Assembly (NCBI RefSeq): GCF_013363975.1
Contig: NZ_JABWGN010000003.1
Span: 124,001-188,000 of the forward strand
Source of the DNA: Nonomuraea montanisoli
GTDB taxonomy: Bacteria > Actinomycetota > Actinomycetes > Streptosporangiales > Streptosporangiaceae
Length of the DNA stretch: 64,000 nucleotides
Direction of reading: 5' to 3'
Shown here piece by piece: positions 33,357-42,926 of this stretch. The notes below the pieces were generated by a model. The model was not told the DNA's origin. It did not search any database and was given only the letters and a program-made list of their open reading frames with translations. A program made the translations under genes and the position numbers. How positions within the stretch are numbered: position 1 is the stretch's first letter; the number at the start of each line of letters is the position of its first letter.

Positions 33357-35606
33357 CTAAATCAGGTCGAGCGGGTCGACACTCACCCTCACGACATCCG
33401 GTGCCTTACGCGCCGCGCGTACTCCGCTGGCCCCTTTGAGCGCCGCTGCCAGCACCGCTCCCCCCGGGCGTGGCACGCGGATCATGGCGCGCTCCTGACC
33501 GGCCTCGTCGATCGGCACCGGGCCGAGCACCTGCGCCTCCGCGGGCAGCCGTACCTCGTCGAGCATCTGCCGCACCGCGGCGGAGGCGCCCGTGAGCGTC
33601 GCCATCCGCACCGCGGGCGGGAACCCCAGCTCGGCGCGGTCGGCCAGCTCGCGCTCGGCGTGCGTGATCGGATCCCACCGCAGCAGCGCCTGGACGGCCG
33701 GCAGCCCCGCGTCGGCCAGCACCACCAGCTCGGCGGCGGGACGGAGCAGGGCGGCGGCGTTCATCCAGCGGCGCAGCGCCTCCTCCGAGGCCCGCAGGTC
33801 GGCCCGGCCGAGCAGCGACCACGCGTCGAGCAGCACGGCGGCGGCGTACCCGCCCTCGGCGACCGGCTCCGCGCCGGGGGTGGCGACGACGAGCGCCCGC
33901 GCGGCGGGCACGGAGGCCAGCACGCCGTCACGGCCGGACGTGCGCACCGGCGTCGAGGGGAAGGCGCGGCCCAGCTCCTCGGCCGTGCGCCGGGCCCCGA
34001 CGACCACGGCCCGCAGCCGCGCCCCGCCGCAGTGAGGACACCTCCAGCCGGGGTCCACGCGCCCGCACCAGCGGCAGAACGGGGCCGCGTGGCCGGCGCG
34101 CAGGGCGAGGGGGCCGTGACAGAGCTGCGCCTCGCCGGAGACGCCGAGCTGGGCGGGACGGTCGGCGAGGCGGGTGGGGGGCATGGCGCAGCGGGCCGGC
34201 GCGCGGCACTGCTGGCACGCCACGGCGGGCAGGTAGCCACGCCGCGGCACCTGCACCAGCACCGGCCCCTCCTCCAGTCCCTGGCGCAGCGCCCGCCACG
34301 CCAGGCTGGGCAGCCGCGCCGCCCGTGCCGCCTGGTCCTTCGCCAGCTCGGCGTCCTCACCTGCCGGGCGTACGCGGGGCGCGAGGCTCCGCACGGTCTG
34401 GCGGGCGGCCACGATCGGCCGCGCCCAGCGGGCGGCGATGAGCTGGGTGGCCTCGGCGGTGCGGGTGTGGCCGCCGATGAGCATGGCCGCGCCCGAGCGG
34501 TGGGCGCGCAGCGCCAGCACCTCGCGGGCGTGCGGGTACGGGGCGAGCCGTTCGGCGTGCAGGTCGTCGCCGTCGTCCCAGACGGCCACCAGCCCGAGGT
34601 CGGCCACGGGGGCGAACATGGCGGCCCGCGTGCCCACCACCGCCCGCGCCTGGCCGCGGAGGAGGCGCAGCCAGCGGCGGTAGCGCTCGGCGGGACCGAG
34701 GTCGGCGGTGAGCGCGACGTGGTCGCCGGGGTTCAGCGCCGCGGACAGGGCGGCGTCGGCCAGGGCCACGTCGCGGCCGTCGGGGACGACGACGACGGCG
34801 CCCCGGCCGCCGTCGAGGGTGGCCCGCACGGCCTGGGCGATCTCCGGCGCCCACCCTCGGGCGCCGGGCAGGGCCTGCCAGACGGCGCGGGGCGCCCTGC
34901 CGTCCCGCAGTGCGGCCAGGAAGGACGCGCCTGCCGGGTACGAGTCCCAGGGGCCCGCCTCGCCCGCCTCCGCCTCGGGAACGCCTGAGGAGGCGGGGGC
35001 CGGTGCCTCAGAGCCGCCCGAGGAGATGCCGGCAGGCGCCTCGGGGACGGCCGGTGAGACGGCAGCCGGCGCCTCGGAGGTGCCTGAGAGGGCCGGAGCG
35101 GGGGTCCCGGAGGTGCCTGAGGAAGCCGGAGCGGGGGCCTCGGAGGCGCCTGACGTGGCGGGGGCGGGGGCCGGGGTCTCCGCCTCGGCCTTGGCGTGGC
35201 GCGGCGGGACGGCCAGGCGCAGGACGTCGGCCAGGGTGCCCGCGTACCGGTCGGCGACCGCCCTGGCCAGGCCCGCGATCTCCGGCGTCAGCACCCGTTC
35301 GGCGGAGACCACGCGCTCCAGGGCGGTGAGCGCCCCGACGTGCTCGCTCTGACCGGCCCGTTCGAGAAGGAACCCGTCGACCAGCTTGCCGGCGAACCGC
35401 ACCCGCACCCGCACCCCGGGCTGCGCGCTCTCGTGCATCGAGGCGGGCACCAGGTAGTCGAAGGGCCGGTCGAGGTGGGGCAGCGGGTTGTCCACCGCCA
35501 CCCTGGCCACCGGCAGGGCGGGGGCGGGAACCGGCGCCCCCTTGGACGGCACCACCGCGGGCCGCACGGCGTCGAGCGGCAGCAGGGCGTCGTCTGAGTC
35601 GGTCAC
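33357..35606 (-). CDS. priA: PriA-like primosomal protein lacking helicase motifs
   Basis: The 749-residue protein has the PriA 3'-DNA-binding domain (VARVAVDNPLPHLDRPFDYLVP, VRVRFAGKLVDGF) and the zinc-binding region CQQCRAPARC...CRWCGRVDPGWRCPHCGG, plus the C-terminal ELGFPPAVRMATLTG part. Walker A is replaced by GGRGAVVVVPDGRDV and the DEEH box by VWDDGDDL, so ATP hydrolysis is unlikely; actinobacterial PriA proteins are known to have lost these motifs. It probably keeps a structural role in replication restart. Residues 141-219 are a repeat insertion built of SEAPAPASSGTSG-type units. It lies upstream of the paralogue pair. Confidence 0.88.
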   Translation of the reverse strand: MTDSDDALLPLDAVRPAVVPSKGAPVPAPALPVARVAVDNPLPHLDRPFDYLVPASMHESAQPGVRVRVRFAGKLVDGFLLERAGQSEHVGALTALERVVSAERVLTPEIAGLARAVADRYAGTLADVLRLAVPPRHAKAEAETPAPAPATSGASEAPAPASSGTSGTPAPALSGTSEAPAAVSPAVPEAPAGISSGGSEAPAPASSGVPEAEAGEAGPWDSYPAGASFLAALRDGRAPRAVWQALPGARGWAPEIAQAVRATLDGGRGAVVVVPDGRDVALADAALSAALNPGDHVALTADLGPAERYRRWLRLLRGQARAVVGTRAAMFAPVADLGLVAVWDDGDDLHAERLAPYPHAREVLALRAHRSGAAMLIGGHTRTAEATQLIAARWARPIVAARQTVRSLAPRVRPAGEDAELAKDQAARAARLPSLAWRALRQGLEEGPVLVQVPRRGYLPAVACQQCRAPARCAMPPTRLADRPAQLGVSGEAQLCHGPLALRAGHAAPFCRWCGRVDPGWRCPHCGGARLRAVVVGARRTAEELGRAFPSTPVRTSGRDGVLASVPAARALVVATPGAEPVAEGGYAAAVLLDAWSLLGRADLRASEEALRRWMNAAALLRPAAELVVLADAGLPAVQALLRWDPITHAERELADRAELGFPPAVRMATLTGASAAVRQMLDEVRLPAEAQVLGPVPIDEAGQERAMIRVPRPGGAVLAAALKGASGVRAARKAPDVVRVSVDPLDLI

Positions 35607-35677
35607 GGACTACGTCTACCAGAACCCCGCCACCTGCAAGACCACGCCAGGTCTTCCCCGTCCGGCCGCGGGCGCTC

Positions 35678-36703
35678 TCAGCCCTGGCGCGCGGACGCCT
35701 CGGCCAGGCGCACGGGCGGCCCGGCCACCCCCGGAGGCGGATCCACCACACGCGGGGGTGGCCCGGCCGCGTGTGAGGGCGGCTCGTGGTGGCTCGCGAC
35801 CTCGATCGCGGTGCGGACGAATCGGGCGATCACCGGCGAGCGGCTCCCCGACGGCCAGGCGATCGCGAGCGTGTACGGGCCGGCGTCGCGGACCGGCCGG
35901 TACGCGATGTCGTCCCGGCGGTTCCGCTCGGCGAGCGACGCCGGGACGAGCGCCACGGCCTGACCGAGCGCCACCGCCTCCAGGAGCTGCGAGCTGTCCC
36001 TGACGACCGGCCCCGGCTGGGCCGCCGCCTCCTCCCGCGCGTCCCGGCCCCACCAGTAGTCGTCGGCGTGCGGCGGCAGGACGGGGCAGTGCGGGAACGG
36101 CAGGCCCGCCAGGTCCCGGCACGACAGGACGGACCGGGCGGCCAGCGCGTGACCGGCCGGGAGCGCCGCCACCCGGGGCTCGGTCGTCAGCGGCTCCAGG
36201 TCCAGCCCGTGATCGTCCTCCCCCGTCCCCAGGAGCGCCACGTCGGCGCGCCCGTCGCGCACCATCCCGCCCTGCTCGCCGTACCCGCTGACCAGGATCT
36301 CGACCCGGCCCGCGTCCGGCTGCGCCGCGTACGCCCGCGTCATGCGCCGCAGCAGGTCCGTGGCCACGCCCGGCTTGGCCGTCACCACCACGGCGGGCGT
36401 GGCCCGCGCGGCGCGGCGCGTGCGGTGGGCCGCCGCCGACACCGCGTCGAGCACCCGTACGGCCTCCTCCAGCAGCACCAGCCCGGCGGCCGTCGGCGTC
36501 ACCTGGCGGGTGGACCGGTCGAGCAGGCGCGCGCCCAGCCGCCGTTCGAGCTGCCGGACGGCGCGGGACAGCGGCGGCTGGGCGATGCCGAGGCGCTCGG
36601 CGGCGCGGGTGAAGTTCCGTTCCTCGGCGACGGCCCGGAAGTACCGGAGATCCCTGACGTCCAGCGCGCCGTCCAGGCCGTCCGTCCCGCCCATCCCATC
36701 CAT
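35678..36703 (-). CDS. LysR-family regulator
   Basis: The 341-residue protein has a LysR HTH at about 18-77 (LRYFRAVAEERNFTRAAERLGIAQPPLSRAVRQLE) and a substrate-binding domain with VRDGRADVALLG and LEAVALGQAVALVP. The Pro/Ala-rich tail after about 315 is unusual. The ATG at 36703 is preferred over a distant one at 36865; another at 36694 is possible and would leave the palindrome at 36700-36718 fully upstream. It is divergent from the SnoaL-like gene, its likely target. Ligand unknown. Confidence 0.87.
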   Translation of the reverse strand: MDGMGGTDGLDGALDVRDLRYFRAVAEERNFTRAAERLGIAQPPLSRAVRQLERRLGARLLDRSTRQVTPTAAGLVLLEEAVRVLDAVSAAAHRTRRAARATPAVVVTAKPGVATDLLRRMTRAYAAQPDAGRVEILVSGYGEQGGMVRDGRADVALLGTGEDDHGLDLEPLTTEPRVAALPAGHALAARSVLSCRDLAGLPFPHCPVLPPHADDYWWGRDAREEAAAQPGPVVRDSSQLLEAVALGQAVALVPASLAERNRRDDIAYRPVRDAGPYTLAIAWPSGSRSPVIARFVRTAIEVASHHEPPSHAAGPPPRVVDPPPGVAGPPVRLAEASARQG

Positions 36704-36718
36704 ACCGTCAGGGTATGG
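36700..36718. promoter_or_regulatory. LysR-type operator (T-N11-A palindrome)
   Basis: CCATACC-GTCAG-GGTATGG is a perfect 7+7 bp palindrome containing the T-N11-A core expected for LysR regulators. It overlaps the putative start of the regulator and lies about 90 bp upstream of the divergent gene. Confidence 0.6.
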
Positions 36719-36806
36719 CGTGAGACCGGACTGATCCTTCCGGGCGGGACGTCGGGCTGTTGAAGTGAACGCCGTCAGATCCCCTCCTTCGGAAGCGACC
36801 CGACTC

Positions 36807-37190
36807 ATGACCGATCTTGAGCAGAACAAGCAGCTCGTGCTGTCATTCCTCGACCTCGCCTTCAACGGCAGGCAGCCCCACGAGGCGTTCTCCCGCCATG
36901 TCCACCCCGACTACGTCCAGCACAACCCGCACGCCCCCGACGGCGCCGAGGCGTCGGCGGACTTCCTCGCCGGCTTCGTGGGCGGCTTCCCGGACCTCAG
37001 CCTCGACATCAGGCGGGTCGTCGCCGAGGGCGACCTGGTCGTCACCCACGCCCTGATGCGGCTGACGCCCGACGACCGGGGCACGGCGATCGCCGACGTC
37101 GTACGGATCCGCGACGGCCGCATCGCCGAGCACTGGGACGTCGCCCAGGAGCTTCCCGAGGCGACGGCGAGCGGCAACCCCATGGTCTGA
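36807..37190 (+). CDS. SnoaL/NTF2-like ester cyclase-family protein
   Basis: The 127-residue cone-fold protein has FLDLAFNGRQPHEAFSRHVHPDYVQHNP, FLAGFVGGFPDLSLDIRRVVAEGDLVVTHALM and the final DVVRIRDGRIAEHWDVAQEL, a clear SnoaL-like polyketide-cyclase or ester-cyclase signature (the EHWD motif). Family members isomerise or hydrolyse small aromatic or lactone substrates; many have no known substrate. The ATG at 36807 is used, as upstream in-frame sequence lacks the pattern. It is divergent from, and probably controlled by, the LysR gene. Confidence 0.8.
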   Translation: MTDLEQNKQLVLSFLDLAFNGRQPHEAFSRHVHPDYVQHNPHAPDGAEASADFLAGFVGGFPDLSLDIRRVVAEGDLVVTHALMRLTPDDRGTAIADVVRIRDGRIAEHWDVAQELPEATASGNPMV

Positions 37191-37522
37191 CGCGCCGCGA
37201 CACCCCCGCCGGGGCTCGGTGGGCCGACCCGCCGCGTCCCCACCCGGGCTCGCGTCCACGGCGCACGTGCCGGCGCCGCCGTGCACGAGCCGCGTTCCTG
37301 TCCGCCTACGCGTTCCTGTCCGCCTGGGGGACGAGCACGGCCGACGGCGGCGGCACGTGGACCGTGCGCGGGTCGAGGCACGCGTGTGCCGCCTTCGGGG
37401 CGTGAGCCGGACGTCCTCGGGCGCTCCTCCGGTCAGGAGAGCCGTGGTGGAGGCCGGCACGTTCCCCCCGGAGACCGCGCCACTCCCCCGAAGGCCCAGT
37501 CCCCCGAAGGCCCCGGACACGC
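37191..37522. other. 332-bp spacer, no gene seen
   Basis: The stretch between the SnoaL-like stop and the metK terminator is very GC-rich, with short repeats (GCGTTCCTGTCCGCCT occurs twice near 37290-37325). I find no convincing coding or structural signal. Confidence 0.5.
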
Positions 37523-37558
37523 GGATGCCGCGTCCCGCCGAAGCGGGACGCGGCATCC
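37523..37558 (-). terminator. metK terminator hairpin
   Basis: GGATGCCGCGTCCCGC (37523-37538) and GCGGGACGCGGCATCC (37543-37558) make a perfect 16 bp stem with loop CGAA, 20 bp after the metK stop. Confidence 0.85.
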
Positions 37559-37578
37559 GTCGCGGAAGATCCGGCGGC

Positions 37579-38766
37579 TCAGAGACCCGCGGCGGCGCGC
37601 AGAGCCTCGGCGCGGTCCGTGGACTCCCAGGAGAAGCCCTCGCGGCCGAAGTGACCGTAGGCGGCCGTCTCCGAGTAGATCGGGCGCAGCAGGTCGAGGT
37701 CGCGGATGATCGCGGCCGGGCGGAGGTCGAAGACCTGGAGGACGGCCTCCTGGATCTTCTCCACCGCGAGCTTCTCGGTGCCGAAGCACTCGACGAACAG
37801 GCCGACCGGCTGGGCCTTGCCGATGGCGTAGGCGACCTGGACCTCGCAGCGGTCGGCCAGGCCGGCGGCCACGACGTTCTTGGCGACCCAGCGCATCGCG
37901 TAGGCGGCGGAGCGGTCGACCTTGGACGGGTCCTTGCCGGAGAAGGCGCCGCCACCGTGGCGGGCCATGCCGCCGTAGGTGTCGATGATGATCTTGCGGC
38001 CGGTGAGGCCGGCGTCGCCCATCGGGCCGCCGATCTCGAAACGGCCGGTCGGGTTGACCAGCAGGCGGTAACCCTCGGTGTCGATGTCGAGGCCCGCGAG
38101 CACGGGGTCGACCACGTGCTCCTTGATGTCGGGCGTCAGCATCTCCTTGAGGTCGATCTCGGCCGCGTGCTGCGTGGAGACCACCACGGTGTCGAGGCGG
38201 ACCGGCTGGTCGCCGTCGTACTCGATGGTGACCTGGGTCTTGCCGTCGGGACGCAGGTAGGGCACGGTGCCGGACTTGCGCACGTCGGCCAGGCGCTTGG
38301 CGAGCCGGTGGGCCAGCGTGATCGGCAGCGGCATCAGCTCGGGGGTCTCGCGGCAGGCGTAGCCGAACATGAGGCCCTGGTCGCCCGCGCCCTGCCGGTC
38401 GAGCTCGTCGCCGCCGACGCCGACGCGGTGCTCGTAGGCGTCGTCGACGCCCTGGGCGATGTCGGGCGACTGCGCGCCGATGGACACCGAAACGCCGCAC
38501 GAGGCGCCGTCGAAGCCCTTGTGGGAGGCGTCGTAACCGATCTCCAGGATCTTCTCGCGGATGACGCCCGGGATGTCGACGTAGGTCTCGGTCGTCACCT
38601 CGCCCGCGACGTGGACCTGGCCGGTGGTGATCAACGTCTCGACGGCGACCCGGCTCTTGGGGTCGTCCTTGAGCATGGTGTCGAGAATCGCGTCACTGAT
38701 CTGGTCAGCGATCTTGTCCGGGTGGCCCTCGGTGACCGACTCCGAGGTGAACAGGCGGCGTGACAA
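37579..38766 (-). CDS. metK: S-adenosylmethionine synthetase
   Basis: The 395-residue protein makes SAM from methionine and ATP. It carries TEGHPDK (12-18), [12 protein letters not shown] (ATP/methionine loop), [15 protein letters not shown] (phosphate loop) and RHGGGAF. All metal and Lys/His catalytic residues seen in the family are present. It starts [14 protein letters not shown]. No SAM riboswitch is visible in the 126 bp upstream. Confidence 0.97.
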   Translation of the reverse strand: MSRRLFTSESVTEGHPDKIADQISDAILDTMLKDDPKSRVAVETLITTGQVHVAGEVTTETYVDIPGVIREKILEIGYDASHKGFDGASCGVSVSIGAQSPDIAQGVDDAYEHRVGVGGDELDRQGAGDQGLMFGYACRETPELMPLPITLAHRLAKRLADVRKSGTVPYLRPDGKTQVTIEYDGDQPVRLDTVVVSTQHAAEIDLKEMLTPDIKEHVVDPVLAGLDIDTEGYRLLVNPTGRFEIGGPMGDAGLTGRKIIIDTYGGMARHGGGAFSGKDPSKVDRSAAYAMRWVAKNVVAAGLADRCEVQVAYAIGKAQPVGLFVECFGTEKLAVEKIQEAVLQVFDLRPAAIIRDLDLLRPIYSETAAYGHFGREGFSWESTDRAEALRAAAGL

Positions 38767-38892
38767 CTCAGTGGCTCCTCATGCAGCGGCTGCTGACGGA
38801 TGTGCGGCTCCGGCTGCTGTACGGGCCAGGGCCTCGCGAAAGTCTAGCCCTACCCGCACTCCGGTCGCGAAACCGCCACGCGAACAGGGACT

Positions 38893-39261
38893 TCACAGAT
38901 CGGGCAATGGATCGGGGGGAAGGGTCTCAGGGGCGAAGATCTCGGCGTCGGCCGCGGCCACGACCGCCGCGTACTCCTCGTCCACCTCGAACGCCATGGA
39001 CCCGAGCTCGATCACGGGGCGTGGCGCCTGCATGATCGGCCCGAGCCGGGTGTGGCGCGGGAAGGCGGCGTGGACGGAGACGGGACGGTCGGTCCTGAGC
39101 ATGCGGGTGGCGAGCACCGAGATGGCCTTGTCCGTGACGACGATGAGGAAGTTGGCGGCTCCGGGTGGGCCGATGGACAGCGCGGGGAAGACGTAGAGGA
39201 TCTGCTCCTGCTGGCCGAGCAGCGTCCTGCAGCGATCCCTGACAGCGGAACTCACCGGCAT
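38893..39261 (-). CDS. Conserved unknown protein upstream of metK
   Basis: The 122-residue protein has N-terminal MPVSSAVRDRCRTLLGQQEQIL, a beta-rich middle (YVFPALSIG, NFLIVVTDKAISVLATRML) and an acidic helix VDEEYAAVVAAADAEIF. The start at 39261 has GGAAGGGGG 6-14 bases upstream. The pattern of beta strands with a VTDKAI turn resembles small PH-like or YcxB-type domains, but I cannot assign a family. It lies between coaBC and metK on the same strand. Confidence 0.65.
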   Translation of the reverse strand: MPVSSAVRDRCRTLLGQQEQILYVFPALSIGPPGAANFLIVVTDKAISVLATRMLRTDRPVSVHAAFPRHTRLGPIMQAPRPVIELGSMAFEVDEEYAAVVAAADAEIFAPETLPPDPLPDL

Positions 39262-39357
39262 CGGGTCCCCCTTCCTGCCAAGTATCCGCAGCCAGAAGGG
39301 GTGCTGCAACAGCCGATCCGGTAATCGACCGGTCCGGAAGCGGGGCTCCAGCGGGGC

Positions 39358-40548
39358 TCAGGCGAGACGGGAGGCGACGACGTCCCAGACGGCGTCGGCG
39401 ACGTCCTCCTTGGGGCCGCGCGGCACCTCGACGGGCTCTCCCCCGGCGACGAGCACGACGGCGGCGTTGTCGGGGGTGCCGAAGGCGAGGCCCGGGCCGA
39501 CCTGGTTGACGACGAGCAGGTCGCAGCCCTTGCGGGCGAGCTTGGCCTGGCCGTTGGCGAGCACGTCGTCGGTCTCGGCCGCGAACCCGACGATCACCTC
39601 CGGACCCAGGGCGGTGCGGCGCAGCTCGCCCAGCTCCGCCAGGACGTCGGGGTTCTTGACCAGGGCGATGGCCTCCGGCTCCCCGTCCGTCTTCTTGATC
39701 TTGGAGTCGTGCCGGACGGCGGGCCGGAAGTCGGCGACGGCCGCGGCCATGACCACCACGTCGGCGGCGGGTGCCGCGGCGAGCACGGCGTCGCGCAGCT
39801 CGGCCGTGGACTCGACGCGCACGACCGTGGCGCCGGCCGGGTCGGGCAGGGCGACGTTGGCGGCGACCACGGTCACCTCGGCGCCCCTGGCCGCGGCCGT
39901 GCGGGCCAGGGCGTAGCCCTGCAGGCCGGAGGAGCGGTTGCCGATGTAGCGGACCGGGTCGATGGGCTCGCGGGTGCCGCCGGCGGAGATCACCACCTTG
40001 CGTCCCGCCAGGTCGCGGGGGCGGCCGCGCAGCACGCGCAGGCACACCTGGAAGATCTCGGCCGGGTCGGGCAGGCGGCCGGGCCCGGTGTCGGCGCCGG
40101 TGAGCCGGCCCACGGCCGGGTCGATCACGATCGAGCCCCGCTCGCGCAGCGTCTCGACGTTGGCGCGGGTCGCGGGGTGCTGCCACATCTCGGTGTGCAT
40201 CGCGGGAGCGAACACCACGGGACACCGGGCGGTCAGCAGGGTGTTGGTGAGCAGGTCGCCGGCCAGCCCGTGGGCGGCCCTGGCGAGCACGTCGGCGGTC
40301 GCGGGCGCGACGACGACGAGGTCGGCCCCCTGGCCGATGCGGACGTGAGGCACCTCGTGGACGTCGTCCCACACCTCGGACGACACGGGATGGCCGGACA
40401 GGGCGGCCCAGGTGGGCTCGCCCACGAACCGCAGCGCCTCACGGGTCGGCACGACCCGCACCTCGTGCCCCGACTCGGTGAAGAGCCGCAGGAGCTCACA
40501 CGCCTTGTAGGCGGCGATGCCGCCGCTGACGCCGAGGACGACCTTCAT
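39358..40548 (-). CDS. coaBC: Phosphopantothenoylcysteine decarboxylase/synthetase
   Basis: The 396-residue bifunctional coenzyme A enzyme has two domains. Residues 1-180 are the FMN-dependent CoaC domain (GVSGGIAAYKACEL, catalytic SSEVWDDVHEVPHV with His, APAMHTEMW with the substrate loop). Residues 185-396 are the CoaB synthetase (ISAGGTREPIDPVRYIGNRSSG, AAAVADFRP, KIKK). It lies 8 bp after rpoZ in the gmk-rpoZ-coaBC string found widely in actinobacteria. Confidence 0.96.
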   Translation of the reverse strand: MKVVLGVSGGIAAYKACELLRLFTESGHEVRVVPTREALRFVGEPTWAALSGHPVSSEVWDDVHEVPHVRIGQGADLVVVAPATADVLARAAHGLAGDLLTNTLLTARCPVVFAPAMHTEMWQHPATRANVETLRERGSIVIDPAVGRLTGADTGPGRLPDPAEIFQVCLRVLRGRPRDLAGRKVVISAGGTREPIDPVRYIGNRSSGLQGYALARTAAARGAEVTVVAANVALPDPAGATVVRVESTAELRDAVLAAAPAADVVVMAAAVADFRPAVRHDSKIKKTDGEPEAIALVKNPDVLAELGELRRTALGPEVIVGFAAETDDVLANGQAKLARKGCDLLVVNQVGPGLAFGTPDNAAVVLVAGGEPVEVPRGPKEDVADAVWDVVASRLA

Positions 40549-40556
40549 CGAAGGGG

Positions 40557-40826
40557 TCAGACCGCGCCTTCGATGGGCTCGGCGTTGAGCAGGCCCTCGG
40601 AGACCTCGCGCAGCGCGATGGACAGCGGCTTCTCCTGGGCGTGCGTCTCGACCAGCGGGCCGACGTACTCGAGCAGGCCCTCGCCGAGCTGGGAGTAGTA
40701 GGCGTTGATCTGGCGAGCGCGCTTGGCGCCCATGATGACCAGGGAGTACTTGCTGTCGACGATGTCGAGCAGCGCGTCGATCGGAGGGTTGGTGATGCCC
40801 TCGGCGACCGGGGCCGTGCTTGCCAC
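40557..40826 (-). CDS. rpoZ: RNA polymerase omega subunit
   Basis: The 89-residue protein has [32 protein letters not shown], the omega core that clamps the beta-prime C-terminus, and [13 protein letters not shown] at its end. The GTG at 40826 gives [10 protein letters not shown] and is placed by this and by family length. It lies 5 bp downstream of gmk, so it shares the gmk transcript. Confidence 0.95.
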   Translation of the reverse strand: MASTAPVAEGITNPPIDALLDIVDSKYSLVIMGAKRARQINAYYSQLGEGLLEYVGPLVETHAQEKPLSIALREVSEGLLNAEPIEGAV

Positions 40827-40831
40827 GATGG

Positions 40832-41497
40832 TCAGACCTCTCGGTTGGTGGTTGTCGTGACCCCCAGAGGGTCGGTCATCAAGGCTATCAGCCGATGACA
40901 CACGTCTTCGACATCCGTGTTGACCAGGGTGAGGTCGAATTCCTTCTCGGCCGCCATCTCGATCCGGCCGGCCTCCAGGCGGCGGGCGATGACGTCCTCG
41001 GGCTCGGTGCCGCGGCCGCGCAGCCGCTTCTCGAGCTCCTCCCAGCTGGGCGGGGCGAGGAAGACGAGCAGCGCGTCGGGCATGGTCCGGCGGACCTGCC
41101 TGGCGCCCTCCAGGTCGATCTCCAGCAGGGTGGGGACGCCCGCGGCGAGCTTGTCGAGCACGGCCGCGCGCGGCGTGCCGTAGCGGTTGCCGGCGAACTC
41201 GGCCCACTCCAGCAGCTCCCCCGCCTCGACGAGCCGGTCGAACTCGGCACCGTCGACGAAGAAGTAGTGCAGCCCGTTGACCTCGCCGGGCCGGGGCCTG
41301 CGGGTGGTCACCGAGACCGACAGCCACACCTCGGGGTGTGCCCGCCGGATCTCGGCGACGACCGTGGACTTGCCGACGCCCGACGGTCCCGAGAGAACCG
41401 TCAGACGCCTTTCACCGGAGGGGAGGAAGTCGACCTTCGTCCCGGCGCGGACCGCCTCTCGGGCCCTTGCATCGCCGGACCAGGACCTCTCGGTCAC
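40832..41497 (-). CDS. gmk: Guanylate kinase
   Basis: The 221-residue protein phosphorylates GMP to GDP. It has Walker [10 protein letters not shown] (36-44), [22 protein letters not shown] (GMP-binding) and [16 protein letters not shown] [13 protein letters not shown]. The first 25 residues extend beyond the common start; ATGs further in are absent, so this start stands. It is the first gene of gmk-rpoZ-coaBC, 44 bp after mihF. Confidence 0.95.
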   Translation of the reverse strand: MTERSWSGDARAREAVRAGTKVDFLPSGERRLTVLSGPSGVGKSTVVAEIRRAHPEVWLSVSVTTRRPRPGEVNGLHYFFVDGAEFDRLVEAGELLEWAEFAGNRYGTPRAAVLDKLAAGVPTLLEIDLEGARQVRRTMPDALLVFLAPPSWEELEKRLRGRGTEPEDVIARRLEAGRIEMAAEKEFDLTLVNTDVEDVCHRLIALMTDPLGVTTTTNREV

Positions 41498-41541
41498 CTT
41501 CCTACCCCCCGTCGAACCTGCGCTTTCGTGTGGAACAGAGA

Positions 41542-41865
41542 CTAGCTCTCGTTGCCACCGAACTCGCGCTCGAGGGAAGCCCTCTGGTTCGCGCCGAGAC
41601 CCCGCACGCGGCGGGACTCGGCGATGGCGAGCCGCTCCATGAGCTGCTTGGCGCGGACCTTGCCCACGCCGGGGAGCGATTCCAACAGAGCCGAGACCTT
41701 CATCTTGCCGATGACGTCGTCGGTCTGCCCATCCTTGAGCACCTCAGCCAGAGATACCGCGCCGTGCTTGAGCCGGTTCTTGACCTCGGCACGCTCTTTA
41801 CGGGCCTTGGCAGCCTTCTCCAGGGCTGCGGCGCGCTGCTCAGGGGTCAGGGGAGGAAGAGCCAC
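41542..41865 (-). CDS. mihF: Actinobacterial integration host factor
   Basis: The 107-residue nucleoid protein begins [22 protein letters not shown] and has the helix-two-turn-helix core [24 protein letters not shown], the actinobacterial IHF (mIHF/sIHF) DNA-binding fold unrelated to enteric IHF. It bends DNA, affects replication, and in Streptomyces affects development and antibiotic production. Position upstream of gmk is conserved across the phylum. Confidence 0.95.
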   Translation of the reverse strand: MALPPLTPEQRAAALEKAAKARKERAEVKNRLKHGAVSLAEVLKDGQTDDVIGKMKVSALLESLPGVGKVRAKQLMERLAIAESRRVRGLGANQRASLEREFGGNES

Positions 41866-41911
41866 GCCGGGTCACCTCGAATTTCTTGTCGACGTACTCG
41901 GACGGCACTGG

Positions 41912-41940
41912 AAACTAGCTGGTCATCAGCCCCTAAGCAA
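41912..41940 (-). promoter_or_regulatory. Candidate mihF promoter
   Basis: On the minus strand TTGCTT (41940-41935) and TAGTTT (41917-41912) are 17 bp apart, about 47 bp upstream of the mihF ATG, in the AT-richer part of the spacer. A plausible but imperfect -35/-10 pair. Confidence 0.4.
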
Positions 41941-42926
41941 CGCCAAGTCCAGTTTCTCTCCTGACAAAGTCAACTTCGTCACTTTGTGTGGCCGTGACAC
42001 TACGGTGTGCTGATGAAATCGCTTGCACTTCCGGCTTCTCCCGACGCTCGGGAGCTCCGGCGCGAAAAGGGACGATGATCGCATTATTGGCGATCTCGAT
42101 GTCCGAAACCCCACGTCGGACGGCGTCCCAAACCCGGCGGAGTCGCGTTCCGGCGAGGCTTGTGGCAAGATTTGATCTTGTTCGTGGGGACGCTCCCCGG
42201 CCCAGGGGACGCCGGCTCCGCGCGGCCTCGTCACGCCTTCGCGCGGGATCTCGTGGCCGTGCGTTCGGGCGGCGTCCGGCAGGCCGTGCTTCGCGGCGCG
42301 GTCTGCCGCCGGCGGGGCGGCGGCCATCGGCTTCCCGGGAGCGGCCCGGCGTCCGGGCGGCGACGGGCGCGGGGCTCGCTCCGTGGGGCGCCCAGGGGTC
42401 CGCCGGACGCCCCACGGAGCGACGCCGGCCGGCGACCGCAGCCTCGGGCCCCACGGGCGCGCGCACGGGCCCACAGGACGCCGCGCGACCGTCAGGGCGG
42501 CAGTCCGGGACGGCGGACCGGGCGCGGCCGTCAGGACGAGGCTGGGGGGGCGGCAGGCTCGGCGCTGTCAGCGGGGGTGTGACGAGTCACACGGCATGGA
42601 GTCCCTGGGCCCCGCGGACAGGCACAGGCCCGTGGAGGCGCAGGCCCTTGCCAGGGCCAGGCCCATCAGAGGCACAGGCCCGCAGGACAGGCCAGGTCCC
42701 CAGGACACGCCAGGCCCGCAGGAGGCACAGGTCCTCAGGAACGGATACAAGCCGCAGGAGGCTCAGCCCCAGGAGCGGCACAGGCCCCGCCCCAAGGGCA
42801 CGGGCCCCCGGGGCATGAGGTTCACGGGGCCGCGGCCCGGAGAGCGGCGCGCGTCCCCAGAGGGCGGGCCCGGAGAGCGGCACCCGGCCTGGATGCCCGG
42901 GGAGCCGCGAGGGAGCCCCTGAGGGC
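41941..42926. other. 986-bp spacer between mihF and pyrF
   Basis: The right-hand neighbours end or start outside it, and no frame on either strand gives recognisable protein. 41941-42180 is comparatively AT-rich (GACAAAGTCAACTTCGTCAC is an imperfect inverted repeat around 41962). 42590-42800 is a degenerate array of CAGGCCCG/AGGCACAGG units about 13-18 bp long. Confidence 0.6.
42590..42800. repeat. Degenerate GC-rich repeat array
   Basis: Imperfect units such as AGGCACAGGCCCG, CAGGACAGGCCAGG and CCCAGGACACGCC recur through about 210 bp. Unit length varies and no frame is preserved across the array. Confidence 0.55.

Noticed and set aside
38767..38892. SAM riboswitch expected upstream of metK
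   Set aside because: I looked for SAM-I, II and IV core boxes and saw none in this spacer.
41988..42922. Overlapping frames in the mihF-pyrF gap, one with GPQD-like collagen-style repeats
   Set aside because: Frames start in non-coding sequence, have no ribosome site or family likeness, and the repeats do not hold one frame.
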